Positions 1-8,816 of a stretch of DNA of 64,000 nucleotides are shown piece by piece. Position 1 is the first letter of the stretch, and every line of letters begins with the position of its first letter. This DNA comes from Flagellimonas zhangzhouensis (GTDB lineage: Bacteria; Bacteroidota; Bacteroidia; Flavobacteriales; Flavobacteriaceae). Made by a program: the position numbers and the translations under genes. The notes under the pieces were generated by a model. It had not been told where the DNA came from, searched no databases, and saw nothing but the letters and a program-made list of their open reading frames with translations. Location: NCBI RefSeq assembly GCF_900102925.1, contig NZ_FNKI01000001.1, positions 682,001-746,000 on the forward strand. Reading direction: 5' to 3'.

Positions 1-221
1 TTTTTAATTCCCACGGTCAGCTTTCCAGAAGATGGTGGTGATGAAATTGAGTAAGCCCTTCGCAATTCTTTGCCATCCACTTCATGTTTTAAGGTAATGT
101 ATTGTCCAGCAGTAAAAGAGAAAGTCGACGTAAGGTTTACGGGGATTTCGAACGTAAGGGCTACGGAATTGGGAGTAAGTTGGTCTACCGCAGCTATTTT
201 TAAGGCATGAAAATCGCTCAT
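1..221 (-). CDS. PaaE-like ferredoxin-NAD(P)H reductase, N-terminal part
   Basis: The window edge cuts this gene, leaving 73 codons from the ATG at 219-221 (protein begins MSDFHALKI). It shows a ferredoxin-reductase-type FAD-binding barrel, with a GQYITLK strand and the flavin motif RAYSISS near residue 54. In this family the FAD domain is followed by an NAD(P) domain and usually a C-terminal plant-type 2Fe-2S domain, both outside the window. Bacteroidota homologues are often annotated as the reductase of phenylacetyl-CoA epoxidase (PaaE/PaaK), but they also occur without paaABCD. The exact electron acceptor is therefore unknown. It is divergent from the DUF5687 gene. Confidence 0.72.
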   Translation of the reverse strand, partial: MSDFHALKIAAVDQLTPNSVALTFEIPVNLTSTFSFTAGQYITLKHEVDGKELRRAYSISSPPSSGKLTVGIK

Positions 222-237
222 TGAAACAAATTTGCTG

Positions 238-245
238 CAAAAATA
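238..245 (-). promoter_or_regulatory. -7 box for the PaaE-like gene
   Basis: Read on the minus strand this is TATTTTTG, a perfect match to the Bacteroidota -7 consensus TAnnTTTG, 16 bases before the start codon. No clear TTTG -33 box is visible. Just upstream, 250-258 and 265-272 form an imperfect inverted repeat (ATTGGGCAT / ATGCCAAT) that could be an operator shared with the divergent gene; that part is inference. Confidence 0.45.
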
Positions 246-339
246 AGCATTGGGCATCTTTTGAATGCCAATTTTTATAAAAAGGAGACGGAATTGTAAC
301 AAATCAAATAAATTAGATACCAACTATAAAAAACTAACC

Positions 340-1809
340 ATGCTCAAACACTTTATTGGACTCCAATGGAAATCCTTTTATAGGTCTGCTTCGTTCAAGA
401 CCGAGATCTGGTTCAAGATTTTAATGGGATTGGGAGCTCTCTATTTTATTCTCGTTTTTCTCGGAATGGGAGTAGGATCCTTTTATATCATTGAAAAATC
501 AGGATTGGGAGATCCTTTGCGGGTGGTCAACCGATTTATGATCTATTATTTGGCATTTGACTTGGTGTTTAGATACATGCTCCAAAAAATGCCAGTGACC
601 AACATTAAGCCCTTGCTCTATTTGCCGTTTAAGAAAAGTCAAGTGGTAAATTATTCCTTGGGAAAAACCATCATCTCCTTTTTTAATATCGCCCATGCTT
701 TCTTTTTTATTCCTTTTAGTGTGGTGTTGCTTATTGAAGGGTATGCACCAATACAAGTAATCGGATGGCATTTGGGGTTGATGGCACTGTTTTATTGCAA
801 CAACTTCATCAACATTATGGTGAACAACAAGGATGGTGTTTTCTATGTATTTGCCGCCTTGTTCATTTTGGCGGGAGCTTCGCAATATTACCAGTGGTTT
901 GATATAACGATTTATACCCAACCTGTTTTTGACTTCCTTTATGATTTGCCTTGGACAGCCATTGTTCCTTGGTTGATTTTGGTTAGCCTCTATTTTTCTG
1001 CTTTTGCTTATTTCAAAAAACATATGTTTTTGGATGGTGGGTTGGCTAAAAAGCAGTCCGAAGCAAAAACCGAAAATCTGGAATGGTTAGATCGTTTTGG
1101 CAACTTGGGAACTTTTTTGAAGAACGACATCAAACTCATCAAAAGAAACAAACGCTCGCGTACTGCAGTGATTATGGGCTTCTTTTTCATCTTTTATGGC
1201 CTGTTGTTCTTTACAAGTGCCATTGAAGTCTACGATGGTCCTTTTTGGAAAATATTTGCGGGAATTTTTGTCACAGGTGGCTTCCTTTTCAGTTTTGGAC
1301 AATACGTGCCAAGTTGGGACAGTAGCTATTATCCCTTGATGATGAGTCAGAACATTAAATATCGGGAGTACCTTTCTTCAAAATGGTATTTGGTGATCAT
1401 TGCGACCATTATATCAACCATCTTGGCTTCGTTTTACCTCTATTTTGGTTGGGAGGCCTATGCCGCGGTTTTAGTGGGTGCCATTTATAATATTGGAATC
1501 AACAGTTATTTGGTGCTTTGGGGGGGAGCTTATGTAAAAACTCCTATTGAATTGACATCCAACAAAAAAGCATTTGGTGATAAACAAGCCTTTAATGCCA
1601 AAACGCTATTGCTCACTTTGCCCAAGTTGGCCTTGCCCATCGGTATTTATGCCATTGGTCACTTTTTGATCAATCCAGTTGCAGGATATTTATTTGTGGC
1701 CATATTTGGATTGTTGGGATTTGCCTTTAAGGAAAAGGTATTCACCATGATCGAGGGCATTTACAAAAAAGAAAAATACAAGACACTACAAGCATACAAA
1801 CAGAAATAA
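340..1809 (+). CDS. DUF5687 family membrane protein (putative ABC permease)
   Basis: The protein is 489 aa with about twelve hydrophobic segments and ends in a basic tail. It resembles the DUF5687 family, found mostly in Bacteroidota beside an ABC ATPase. I chose the ATG at 340 (MLKHFIGLQW) because the 25 residues upstream in frame are polar and unlike a membrane protein N-terminus. A large loop near residues 235-275 is rich in Lys and Asp and probably faces the cytoplasm. The ATPase gene starts 23 bases downstream, so the two likely form one exporter of the ABC-2 type. The substrate cannot be told from sequence. Confidence 0.8.
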   Translation: MLKHFIGLQWKSFYRSASFKTEIWFKILMGLGALYFILVFLGMGVGSFYIIEKSGLGDPLRVVNRFMIYYLAFDLVFRYMLQKMPVTNIKPLLYLPFKKSQVVNYSLGKTIISFFNIAHAFFFIPFSVVLLIEGYAPIQVIGWHLGLMALFYCNNFINIMVNNKDGVFYVFAALFILAGASQYYQWFDITIYTQPVFDFLYDLPWTAIVPWLILVSLYFSAFAYFKKHMFLDGGLAKKQSEAKTENLEWLDRFGNLGTFLKNDIKLIKRNKRSRTAVIMGFFFIFYGLLFFTSAIEVYDGPFWKIFAGIFVTGGFLFSFGQYVPSWDSSYYPLMMSQNIKYREYLSSKWYLVIIATIISTILASFYLYFGWEAYAAVLVGAIYNIGINSYLVLWGGAYVKTPIELTSNKKAFGDKQAFNAKTLLLTLPKLALPIGIYAIGHFLINPVAGYLFVAIFGLLGFAFKEKVFTMIEGIYKKEKYKTLQAYKQK

Positions 1810-1832
1810 AACACCATTAACAGAAAAAATAT

Positions 1833-2528
1833 ATGATCACAGTTCATAATTTAACCAAGACGTACGGCCAGCAAACCGTTTTGAACATTGAAGGACTCGA
1901 AATTCCCAAAGGACAAAGCTTTGGGTTGGTGGGGAATAACGGCGCTGGAAAAACCACACTTTTCAGTTTGCTTTTGGATTTGATTCAGCCCTCATCGGGG
2001 CATATTGTGAACAACGATGTGCAAGTGGACCAAAGTGAGGCATGGAAACCTTTCACCTCCGCTTTTATTGATGAAAGCTTTTTAATAGGCTATTTGACCC
2101 CCGAGGAATATTTCTATTTTATTGGGGAACTTCGTGGTCGCAACAAGGCCGATGTGGATGCGTTGCTATCCAACTATACGGATTTCTTTCATGATGAAAT
2201 CTTGGGCCAAAAGAAGTATTTGCGAGATCTTTCCAAAGGAAACCAGAAGAAAGTGGGTATTGTGGCCAGCTTTATCGGCAACCCTGATGTGGTAATTTTG
2301 GACGAACCTTTTGCCAATTTGGATCCCACTACACAAATCCGTTTAAAAGGCATCATCAAAGATTTGGCCGCCAAGGAAGAAGTGACCGTTTTGGTGTCGA
2401 GTCACGATTTGATTCACGTGACTGAAGTTTGTGAGCGCATTGTGGTCTTGAACAAGGGCGAAATTGTGCGTGATATCCATACCTCCACCGAAACTTTAAA
2501 AGAGTTGGAAACCTTCTTTGGGGGATAG
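1833..2528 (+). CDS. ABC transporter ATP-binding protein
   Basis: This 231 aa protein is a single nucleotide-binding domain. Walker A (GNNGAGKT) lies at residues 34-41, the signature (LSKGNQKK, a variant of LSGGQ) at 133-140, Walker B (VVILDE) at 153-158 followed by a D-loop NLDP, and the switch His at 191. It lacks its own membrane domain and follows the DUF5687 permease gene by 23 bases. It would energise that permease at the inner membrane. Single-domain ATPases of this type belong to the CcmA/NatA-like export group. The cargo is unknown. Confidence 0.92.
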   Translation: MITVHNLTKTYGQQTVLNIEGLEIPKGQSFGLVGNNGAGKTTLFSLLLDLIQPSSGHIVNNDVQVDQSEAWKPFTSAFIDESFLIGYLTPEEYFYFIGELRGRNKADVDALLSNYTDFFHDEILGQKKYLRDLSKGNQKKVGIVASFIGNPDVVILDEPFANLDPTTQIRLKGIIKDLAAKEEVTVLVSSHDLIHVTEVCERIVVLNKGEIVRDIHTSTETLKELETFFGG

Positions 2529-2612
2529 CTCAAAAATTCATGCATTTTATCGACGAGCCTTATAATAATCTGTTCTTTTTTGAGTTAAGGTTACACAAGA
2601 TCGACGATAACT

Positions 2613-5153
2613 TTGAAGCTTCATTATACTTTTTTGGGTGCCTTGGTTTTGGGAGGACTTGCATTTAATGCCTGTTCCACTCAAAAAGATAAATTCATCA
2701 ACCGAAATTGGCACGCCCTCAACACCAAATACAACACGTTGTACAATGGCAATATCGCCTTTGAAAAAGGGCGCGAAGAACTCAATAATAGCTATCGAGA
2801 TGATTATTGGGACATTCTTCCTGTTGAGCGTTTGGAAGTGACCGATGAAATTAAACTCGATTCCGAAGACAACAACCCGAACTTTATTATTGCAGAGGAA
2901 AAGGCCACAAAAGCTATCCAAAAGCACAGTATGGACATCAAAGACGAAGAGCGAAATCCGCAAACGGATGAGGCTTTTTTGCTTTTGGGCAAGTCACGTT
3001 ATTTTGATCAACGCTATATTCCTGCCCTTGAATCGTTCAACTATATTCTTCGCAAATATTCCGAAAGTGACAAATTGAACGAAGCCACCATTTGGAGAGA
3101 AAAAACGAATATGCGTTTGGACAATCCCGAAGTGGCCATCAAAAACTTGAAACGACTTTTCAAATTTGAAGTGCTTAAGGACCAAGAATATGCCGATGCC
3201 AATGCAGTTTTGGCACAATGCTACATCAATTTAAAAGTGCGTGACACGGCCATTCAAAAATTAAAAATTGCCCAAGCTTACACCAAAAAGAATCCTGAAA
3301 AGGGGAGATACCTCTTCATTATTGGTCAATTGTTCAACGAATTGGGACATAAGGATAGTGCCAACTATGCTTTCAACAAGGTTATTGAACTCAACAGAAG
3401 AACACCACGGGTGTATTTCATCAATGCCCATTTAAAGAAAATCCAAAACATTGAACTTTCGGAGGCTAACCGCGAAGAAATGCTGGAATACCTCACGAAA
3501 TTGGAGGAAAACAGGGAAAACCGTCCTTTTTTGGATAAAATCTATAGGGAAGTGGCGCAATTTCATTTGGCCACAGGTTCCGATAGTTTGGCGATCGCCT
3601 ATTACAACAAATCCATTAAAGCTACTCAAGGTGACCGCAAGTTGAATTCTTTCAACTACCAAAGCTTGGCCGATTATTATTTTAATCAAGACGAATACAA
3701 AACAGCTGGGGCATACTACGACAGTACGTTGACCAATCTCAAAGAAAATACGAGAGAGCATCGCAACATCAAGAAGAAATTGGACAATTTGGAAGATGTA
3801 ATCAAGTATGAGGACATTGCGCAAAATGCCGATAGTGTGATCACCATTTACGAGATGCCCGAAGCAGAGCGTAAAGCCTATTTTGAAGATTATATTGCCG
3901 AATTAAAACGAAAAGAGGAACAAGCAGCCGAAGCCGAGAAGAAAAGAACGGAAGCAGGATTTGCGGCTTTTGCCAATAGCCAAGGCGGGAAGGAAAACCA
4001 GGGCAAGTTTTATTTTTACAACATCACCAGTTTGGGATATGGTAAAAATGATTTTAGAACTCGATGGGGCGAAAGAGCGCTAGAGGATGATTGGCGCTGG
4101 AGCAACAAGGCCAGAACTTTGGTTTCAGAGGCAACAGGAGAAGAAGTGGTTGCCAGCGCAGATGGAGAAAACTTGACCCAAGACCAAAAGTATTCTGTCG
4201 ATTATTATTTGGGAACTGTTCCTTCCGAAGAATCAGTGATTGATAGTCTTAGGGCCGAAAGAAATTTTGCCAACTATCAATTGGGATTGATCTATAAAGA
4301 AAAATTCAAGGACAATTTGTTGGCAGCCTCAAAATTGGAAAACGTATTGGATTCCGATCCAGAAGAGCGTTTGATTTTACCATCCAAATACAACCTGTAC
4401 AAAATTTACGAGGAATCTGGCACGGTAGTAATGGCAGACCAAATGAAGCAAGATATTATCCGCAACCATTCAGGGTCCCGTTACGCGGAAATTCTTTTAA
4501 ATCCACAGGCGGTTTTGGATGGAAATACCGATAGTCCAGATACGAGATATAATGCGTTGTTCAAACAATATCAACAGCAACATTTCTTGCAAGTGATTAC
4601 CCAATCGGAAGATTACATCAACAAATTTACAGGTGACCCCATTGTGCCCAAATTTGAAATGTTGAAGGCCAACGCCATCGGTCGACTTCAAGGTTTTGAG
4701 CCCTTTAAAGAAGCCTTGAATTATGTGGCGCTCACTTACCCCAACAACCCTGAGGGGAAAAAGGCCGAGCAGATGGTAAAAGAGCAATTGCCCAAATTAG
4801 AGGGCAAGGATTTCTCTCCAGAAACAGGTTCCACAGGGACTGGCAATTGGAAAGTGGTCTTTACCTTCAGTAGGGCAAACGATGAAAAGGCTGAAGCGTT
4901 AAAGAAGCGTTTGGAAGAAGTCGTGGAAGAGTTGCGCTATAAAAATATTATCTCCAAGGACATTTATGATTTGGAAAAAGAGTTCGTGGTAGTACACGGA
5001 TTTAGGGGCAAGGATTTCGCCTTGGGCTTTGCCGAGCTTATAAAAAACAATAGGGACTACCGCATTAAAGATGAGAATTTTGTAGTTTTATCCGATAATT
5101 ATAAAATCATCCAAGTACACAAAAACCTCGAATCATACAAAGCACAATTTTAA
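2613..5153 (+). CDS. sprE: SprE/PorW, type IX secretion and gliding lipoprotein
   Basis: The protein has 846 aa. It begins with a short lipoprotein signal (Cys at residue 21, context FNACST) followed by the family's characteristic DKFINRNWHALNTKYNTLYN region, here given in part. Several TPR-like helical repeats occupy roughly residues 100-400, and a Lys/Glu-rich coil lies near 410-450. Its length is close to SprE of Flavobacterium johnsoniae. SprE/PorW is needed for type IX secretion and gliding and links outer-membrane secretion components to the motor. The start is TTG: an in-frame stop at 2586-2588 leaves no ATG upstream, and the signal peptide begins immediately at the TTG. A bactofilin gene follows 21 bases later. 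Confidence 0.9.
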   Translation: MKLHYTFLGALVLGGLAFNACSTQKDKFINRNWHALNTKYNTLYNGNIAFEKGREELNNSYRDDYWDILPVERLEVTDEIKLDSEDNNPNFIIAEEKATKAIQKHSMDIKDEERNPQTDEAFLLLGKSRYFDQRYIPALESFNYILRKYSESDKLNEATIWREKTNMRLDNPEVAIKNLKRLFKFEVLKDQEYADANAVLAQCYINLKVRDTAIQKLKIAQAYTKKNPEKGRYLFIIGQLFNELGHKDSANYAFNKVIELNRRTPRVYFINAHLKKIQNIELSEANREEMLEYLTKLEENRENRPFLDKIYREVAQFHLATGSDSLAIAYYNKSIKATQGDRKLNSFNYQSLADYYFNQDEYKTAGAYYDSTLTNLKENTREHRNIKKKLDNLEDVIKYEDIAQNADSVITIYEMPEAERKAYFEDYIAELKRKEEQAAEAEKKRTEAGFAAFANSQGGKENQGKFYFYNITSLGYGKNDFRTRWGERALEDDWRWSNKARTLVSEATGEEVVASADGENLTQDQKYSVDYYLGTVPSEESVIDSLRAERNFANYQLGLIYKEKFKDNLLAASKLENVLDSDPEERLILPSKYNLYKIYEESGTVVMADQMKQDIIRNHSGSRYAEILLNPQAVLDGNTDSPDTRYNALFKQYQQQHFLQVITQSEDYINKFTGDPIVPKFEMLKANAIGRLQGFEPFKEALNYVALTYPNNPEGKKAEQMVKEQLPKLEGKDFSPETGSTGTGNWKVVFTFSRANDEKAEALKKRLEEVVEELRYKNIISKDIYDLEKEFVVVHGFRGKDFALGFAELIKNNRDYRIKDENFVVLSDNYKIIQVHKNLESYKAQF

Positions 5154-5174
5154 ACCCCAAAATCCAAGAACACA

Positions 5175-5591
5175 ATGTTTTCTGACAACAAAAAACCACG
5201 GCCTATGACTGAATTTGGCGGACAGCCCAACAGAATAGAAAAGAACACCAAAATTAAGGGTGATATTACTTCCGAAGCAGATTTCCGCATCGACGGAAAA
5301 TTGGAAGGTAACGTAAAAACTTCTGGTAAAGTAGTAATCGGCAAGGATGGTTACATCAACGGAAAAGTAGAATGTGTTAACGCCGATATCGAAGGTAAAT
5401 TCAATGGTGAACTTTTGGTGAAAGATTTATTATCCCTTAAATCTTCCGCAACAATCGAAGGAACGGTAAGTGTGGCTAAGTTGGCTGTTGAGCCAGGAGC
5501 AACCTTTAATGCAGCCTGTACTATGGGCAAAGGAGCTGTTGCCGTACCAAAAACGGAGTCGAACAAAAATGAGCCAGCAAAAGTCTCCTAA
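5175..5591 (+). CDS. Bactofilin (polymer-forming cytoskeletal protein)
   Basis: The protein is 138 aa. A short disordered N-terminus is followed by a right-handed beta-helix core at about residues 20-115, with the recurring pattern of Gly and small hydrophobic residues (IKGDI, IDGKLEGNV, INGKVE, IEGTV), and a Lys/Glu-rich tail. Bactofilins self-assemble into non-nucleotide filaments at the cytoplasmic membrane and help position cell-wall or envelope machinery. Its place between sprE and the ATP synthase genes is common in Flavobacteriaceae. The last 23 bases overlap the start of the AtpI-like gene, which suggests translational coupling. Confidence 0.9.
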   Translation: MFSDNKKPRPMTEFGGQPNRIEKNTKIKGDITSEADFRIDGKLEGNVKTSGKVVIGKDGYINGKVECVNADIEGKFNGELLVKDLLSLKSSATIEGTVSVAKLAVEPGATFNAACTMGKGAVAVPKTESNKNEPAKVS

Positions 5592-5799
5592 GAACATAAA
5601 GAACTCAATTAATACCGCCGCCCGTTTGTCTGGTTCTGCCATTCAAATGGGCGTTGTGATTTATTTGGCCGTGAAAGGAGGCCAATGGTTGGACGGTTAT
5701 TTCGGAACCGAAAAAATCTTTCTGGCCATTTGCACCATTCTGGGTGTGGCAATCTCCATATATTTGGTGCTGCAACAATTGAAAAGAATCAACAATTGA
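5569..5799 (+). CDS. AtpZ/AtpI family protein
   Basis: This is a 76 aa membrane protein with two transmembrane helices (about residues 15-34 and 44-66) separated by a short loop with the family-typical GGQWLDGYFG segment. I start it at the ATG at 5569, inside the end of the bactofilin gene, because the protein then begins MSQQKSPKN directly before the first helix. AtpI/AtpZ proteins are encoded at the head of F-type ATP synthase operons, assist c-ring assembly and may carry Mg or Ca. The next gene overlaps its stop codon. Confidence 0.85.
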   Translation: MSQQKSPKNIKNSINTAARLSGSAIQMGVVIYLAVKGGQWLDGYFGTEKIFLAICTILGVAISIYLVLQQLKRINN

Positions 5800-6188
5800 A
5801 GATCAGCGCTTACCCGTACTATTTTACTATTGTTTTACTGTTGGGCCTTGTTGCCCTTTTTTTTGGTCATTCCTATATATTGGAATCTGGAGATTATAAT
5901 GCTACAGACCTTCAGTTGGTAAAAAGTTATGTGCTGAATGCCATCATGGCCGCCATTGTTTTTTTTGCCATATATATATTTAGGGATAAGTATCGCGATT
6001 TGCTGGGCTTCTTTTTTTTAGGTGGAAGTTTGGTCAAATTCACCCTTTTCTTCATTTTTTTATACCCCACCTATCACCAAGACGGCGTTTTGGAACGCAC
6101 GGAGTTCTTGGCTTTTTTTACCCCCTACGGATTTTCATTGGTGTTGGAAACCTTCTTTTTGGTGAAACTGCTTAATACTGTGAGATAA
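5796..6188 (+). CDS. DUF6168 family membrane protein
   Basis: The 130 aa protein has four predicted transmembrane helices and resembles the DUF6168 family, which in Flavobacteriaceae sits between atpI and atpB. The likely start is TTG at 5796, overlapping the TGA stop of the upstream gene (TTGA); no ATG lies close by and the first helix begins soon after (KISAYPYYF). Four helices in this position recall AtpI/UncI-type accessory proteins, so a role in assembling or tuning the ATP synthase is a reasonable inference from context only. Confidence 0.75.
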   Translation: MKISAYPYYFTIVLLLGLVALFFGHSYILESGDYNATDLQLVKSYVLNAIMAAIVFFAIYIFRDKYRDLLGFFFLGGSLVKFTLFFIFLYPTYHQDGVLERTEFLAFFTPYGFSLVLETFFLVKLLNTVR

Positions 6189-6263
6189 AGGTCTGGAAAC
6201 GACCAAAAAAATAGGCTTAACAAATAATACTATAAAAAGCTTTTTTCTTTTAAATGAGGAATG

Positions 6264-6271
6264 TATTTTTG
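6264..6271 (+). promoter_or_regulatory. -7 box for atpB
   Basis: TATTTTTG matches the Bacteroidota -7 consensus TAnnTTTG and lies 33 bases before the atpB ATG in the 116-base gap after the DUF6168 gene. No convincing TTTG -33 box is present. It suggests that atpB to atpG can be transcribed separately from atpI. Confidence 0.45.
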
Positions 6272-6304
6272 CACCAATTTTTGAGGACCCATTAGTTGGA
6301 TCAT

Positions 6305-7444
6305 ATGCGATATTCTTTTATCAGTAAAAAATTAGTTGCCGTAACACTATTGATTACGGGATTTGTATCGGCCCAAGGCCATGAGGGAGAAGAAGTTGAA
6401 ACAGGTGCCCATGATTTGAAGACCCAAATCAAGGAATACATCGATCACCACCTTCTAGATTCGCATGATTTTACCCTTTATTCCTACACTACAGATCAGG
6501 GCGAGCATAAATACATTGGCTTTCCATTGCCTGTTATTTTGTGGGACAACGGTCTAAAGGTGTTCTCTTCTGCACAATTGGAGCACGGAGAAGGTGTTGC
6601 TGAGGCTGGTGGAAACTACTATGCACTTTATCACAATAAAATTTACAAGACAGATGCAGAGGGCACCATCAATTTTGGTGGCCATCATGGCGAAGAAACC
6701 CATTCAGAGGATGCATTTGGTGAGAACTTAGTGGTAGATGATTCCCATCCGACCAACGAAAAGCCTTTGGATTTTTCCATCACTAAAAACGTGGTATTTA
6801 TCATGTTGGTAGGTTTGTTGATGTTCTTGATGTTCCGTGGCGTTGCCAATAATTATAAAAAGAACAGTCTTCCAAAAGGAGTAGGTAGAGTGTTGGAGCC
6901 ATTGGTGCTTTTTGTTCGTGATGAAATTGCAATTCCAAACATTGGTGAGCACAAGTACAAGAAATACATGAGTTACTTGCTTACAGTATTCTTCTTTGTG
7001 TGGATCATCAACTTGTTGGGTCTTACTCCACTTGGTGTAAACGTAACCAACAACATTGCAGTAACCTTTGCTTTGGCATTGATCACCTATTTGATTACAA
7101 CATTCTCTGGAAACAAAAACTACTGGAAACACATTTTCTGGATGCCAGGCGTACCTGCCCCCATGAAAATTATATTGGCCCCGATTGAATTGTTGGGAAC
7201 CTTCATCAAACCATTTTCGTTGATGATTCGTTTGTATGCCAACATCACAGCAGGTCACGTAGTATTGATGAGTATTATCGGACTTATGTTCATTTTTAAG
7301 AACTGGATAGGAAGTCCATTATCGTTTGTATTGGCATTTGCCCTTTCCTTGTTGGAATTGTTGGTAGCCGCATTACAAGCGTATATTTTCACCATGTTGT
7401 CAGCTCTTTATTTTGGAATGGCAGTAGAAGAAGATCATCATTAA
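6305..7444 (+). CDS. atpB: ATP synthase F0 subunit a
   Basis: The protein has 379 aa from the ATG at 6305; an in-frame TTG at 6296 is an alternative. A signal peptide (ends near AQG, residue 25) is followed by a periplasmic region rich in His and Glu to about residue 155, typical of Bacteroidota and absent from the 271 aa E. coli protein. Five membrane helices follow. The essential stator Arg lies in MIRLYANITAGH, the motif that faces the c-ring during proton transfer. The gene leads the F0 block and is followed by atpE after 37 bases. Confidence 0.95.
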   Translation: MRYSFISKKLVAVTLLITGFVSAQGHEGEEVETGAHDLKTQIKEYIDHHLLDSHDFTLYSYTTDQGEHKYIGFPLPVILWDNGLKVFSSAQLEHGEGVAEAGGNYYALYHNKIYKTDAEGTINFGGHHGEETHSEDAFGENLVVDDSHPTNEKPLDFSITKNVVFIMLVGLLMFLMFRGVANNYKKNSLPKGVGRVLEPLVLFVRDEIAIPNIGEHKYKKYMSYLLTVFFFVWIINLLGLTPLGVNVTNNIAVTFALALITYLITTFSGNKNYWKHIFWMPGVPAPMKIILAPIELLGTFIKPFSLMIRLYANITAGHVVLMSIIGLMFIFKNWIGSPLSFVLAFALSLLELLVAALQAYIFTMLSALYFGMAVEEDHH

Positions 7445-7481
7445 TTAAGAATAGAACGTTTAATATTTAAATTCATATATC

Positions 7482-7673
7482 ATGACAATTCCAAACATCG
7501 TAGGTGCTGGTTTGATCGTAATCGGAGCAGGATTGGGTATCGGTAGAATTGGTGGACAGGCAATGGAAGCTATTGCTCGTCAACCTGAAGCTTCTGGTAA
7601 AATCCAAACAGCAATGTTGATTGCAGCAGCCCTTATTGAAGGTATCGGTTTCGCCGCTCTTTTTGCAGCTTAA
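7482..7673 (+). CDS. atpE: ATP synthase F0 subunit c
   Basis: This 63 aa protein is a two-helix hairpin. The polar loop ARQPE is at residues 32-36 and the ion-binding Glu is residue 53 in LIEGIGFAALF. The Gly-rich first helix (GAGLGIG) allows tight packing in the ring. The length is at the short end of the family, as usual in this phylum. I see no full set of Na-coordinating polar residues around Glu53, so H+ coupling is more likely, but this was not tested. A strong RNA hairpin follows the gene. Confidence 0.96.
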   Translation: MTIPNIVGAGLIVIGAGLGIGRIGGQAMEAIARQPEASGKIQTAMLIAAALIEGIGFAALFAA

Positions 7674-7690
7674 TAACCGTAACAGTATTG

Positions 7691-7724
7691 ATGAAGGCCA
7701 TAGCGGTTGGCTATGGTCCTTCAT
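7691..7724 (+). promoter_or_regulatory. Intercistronic hairpin between atpE and atpF
   Basis: ATGAAGGCCATAGC and GCTATGGTCCTTCAT pair over about 14 bp with one bulged base, around a loop of GGTTG. No run of T follows, so it is not an intrinsic terminator. A stable stem directly after atpE could protect its mRNA or act as a processing site, helping to make many c subunits per b subunit. The structure is seen; the role is inferred. Confidence 0.6.
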
Positions 7725-7770
7725 TAAACTACAAAGTGATATAGTTAAAAAGATTTAATAGTTAAGATAC

Positions 7771-8271
7771 ATGGAAAAGTTAATCGAACAGTTTTCTTTC
7801 GGATTGTTTTTCTGGCAATTGTTGCTCTTCGTGGGCCTATTGTTGTTGTTGCGTAAATACGCATGGAAACCAATCTTGGGTGCGGTAGAAAAAAGAGAAG
7901 AGGGAATTAAAGATGCCCTTGAAGCTGCTGAAGCTGCAAAAAAGGAAATGCAGAACGTTACTGCCGACAGCGAAAAACTGTTGAAAGAAGCCAAAGCGGA
8001 AAGAGATGTGTTGTTGAAGGAAGCAAGAGAGATCAAAGAAAGTATCATTGCAGAAGCTAAGGAGCAAGCACAAATTGAAGGCGATAAGGTAATCAAGCAA
8101 GCTCAGGCTACAATTGAAGCTGAGAAAAAAGCTGCTGTTGCCGATATCAAAGCGCAAGTGGCCAATCTTTCAGTAGAAATTGCAGAGAAAGTAATCAAAG
8201 AAGAACTTTCCAATAAAGACAAGCAACTAAAGTTGGTTGACGATATGTTGGGTGATATCAAATTAAACTAA
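7771..8271 (+). CDS. atpF: ATP synthase F0 subunit b
   Basis: The 166 aa protein has one N-terminal membrane helix (about residues 8-27, GLFFWQLLLFVGLLLLL) and then a long Lys/Glu/Ala-rich coiled coil. That is the layout of the peripheral-stalk b subunit, which holds the F1 head still against the a subunit. The length is standard. It is separated from atpE by 97 bases containing a hairpin and from atpH by three bases. Confidence 0.95.
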   Translation: MEKLIEQFSFGLFFWQLLLFVGLLLLLRKYAWKPILGAVEKREEGIKDALEAAEAAKKEMQNVTADSEKLLKEAKAERDVLLKEAREIKESIIAEAKEQAQIEGDKVIKQAQATIEAEKKAAVADIKAQVANLSVEIAEKVIKEELSNKDKQLKLVDDMLGDIKLN

Positions 8272-8274
8272 GGC

Positions 8275-8814
8275 ATGAACCAGAACAGGGCAGCCATACG
8301 ATACGCCAAGGCAACTTTGGATTTCGCTGTAGAAAAGAAAGCGGCTGATGCCGTTGAAAAAGACATGCGCGAAATTGCTGCGACCCTAGCTGAAAATGTG
8401 GAGCTTCAAAATGTGTTGGAGAGCCCCATCATTAAAGCTGAGGTTAAAAAGAACACCTTGTTGGAAATCTTCAAAGGTGCCAACGAGATCACAAAAGGTC
8501 TTGTGGACACTTTGATTGGCAACAAGCGAATCGCCATGTTACAAGATGTGGCCTATAAATACATCATCCTTTTCGAAAAAATGAAGGGTGAAGAAGTGGC
8601 CTACGTAACCACCGCTGTTCCATTGACAGCTGAGTTGGAAAAGAAAATATTGGCCCAAGTGACCAAAGCAACTGGTAACAAAGTGACTTTGGAAAACAAG
8701 GTGGATGAGAGCATCATCGGCGGTTTTGTGCTTCGAGTTGGGGATACCCAGTACGATGCGAGCATCGCCAACAAATTGAACGGATTAAAAAGAGAATTTA
8801 CAAATAGTCTATAA
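8275..8814 (+). CDS. atpH: ATP synthase F1 subunit delta
   Basis: The protein has 179 aa, standard for the family. The N-terminal helical domain begins [14 protein letters not shown] and the C-terminal domain carries the conserved motif [15 protein letters not shown] near residue 143. Delta connects the peripheral stalk (b) to the top of the alpha/beta head. The gene begins three bases after atpF, and atpA begins two bases after its stop, so the three are almost certainly translated from one mRNA. Confidence 0.95.
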   Translation: MNQNRAAIRYAKATLDFAVEKKAADAVEKDMREIAATLAENVELQNVLESPIIKAEVKKNTLLEIFKGANEITKGLVDTLIGNKRIAMLQDVAYKYIILFEKMKGEEVAYVTTAVPLTAELEKKILAQVTKATGNKVTLENKVDESIIGGFVLRVGDTQYDASIANKLNGLKREFTNSL

Positions 8815-8816
8815 AA

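Noticed and set aside
499..1023. Minus-strand open frame of about 174 codons inside the DUF5687 gene
   Set aside because: It is antisense to a clear membrane protein gene, and its Gln/His-rich composition is what reversed hydrophobic codons give.
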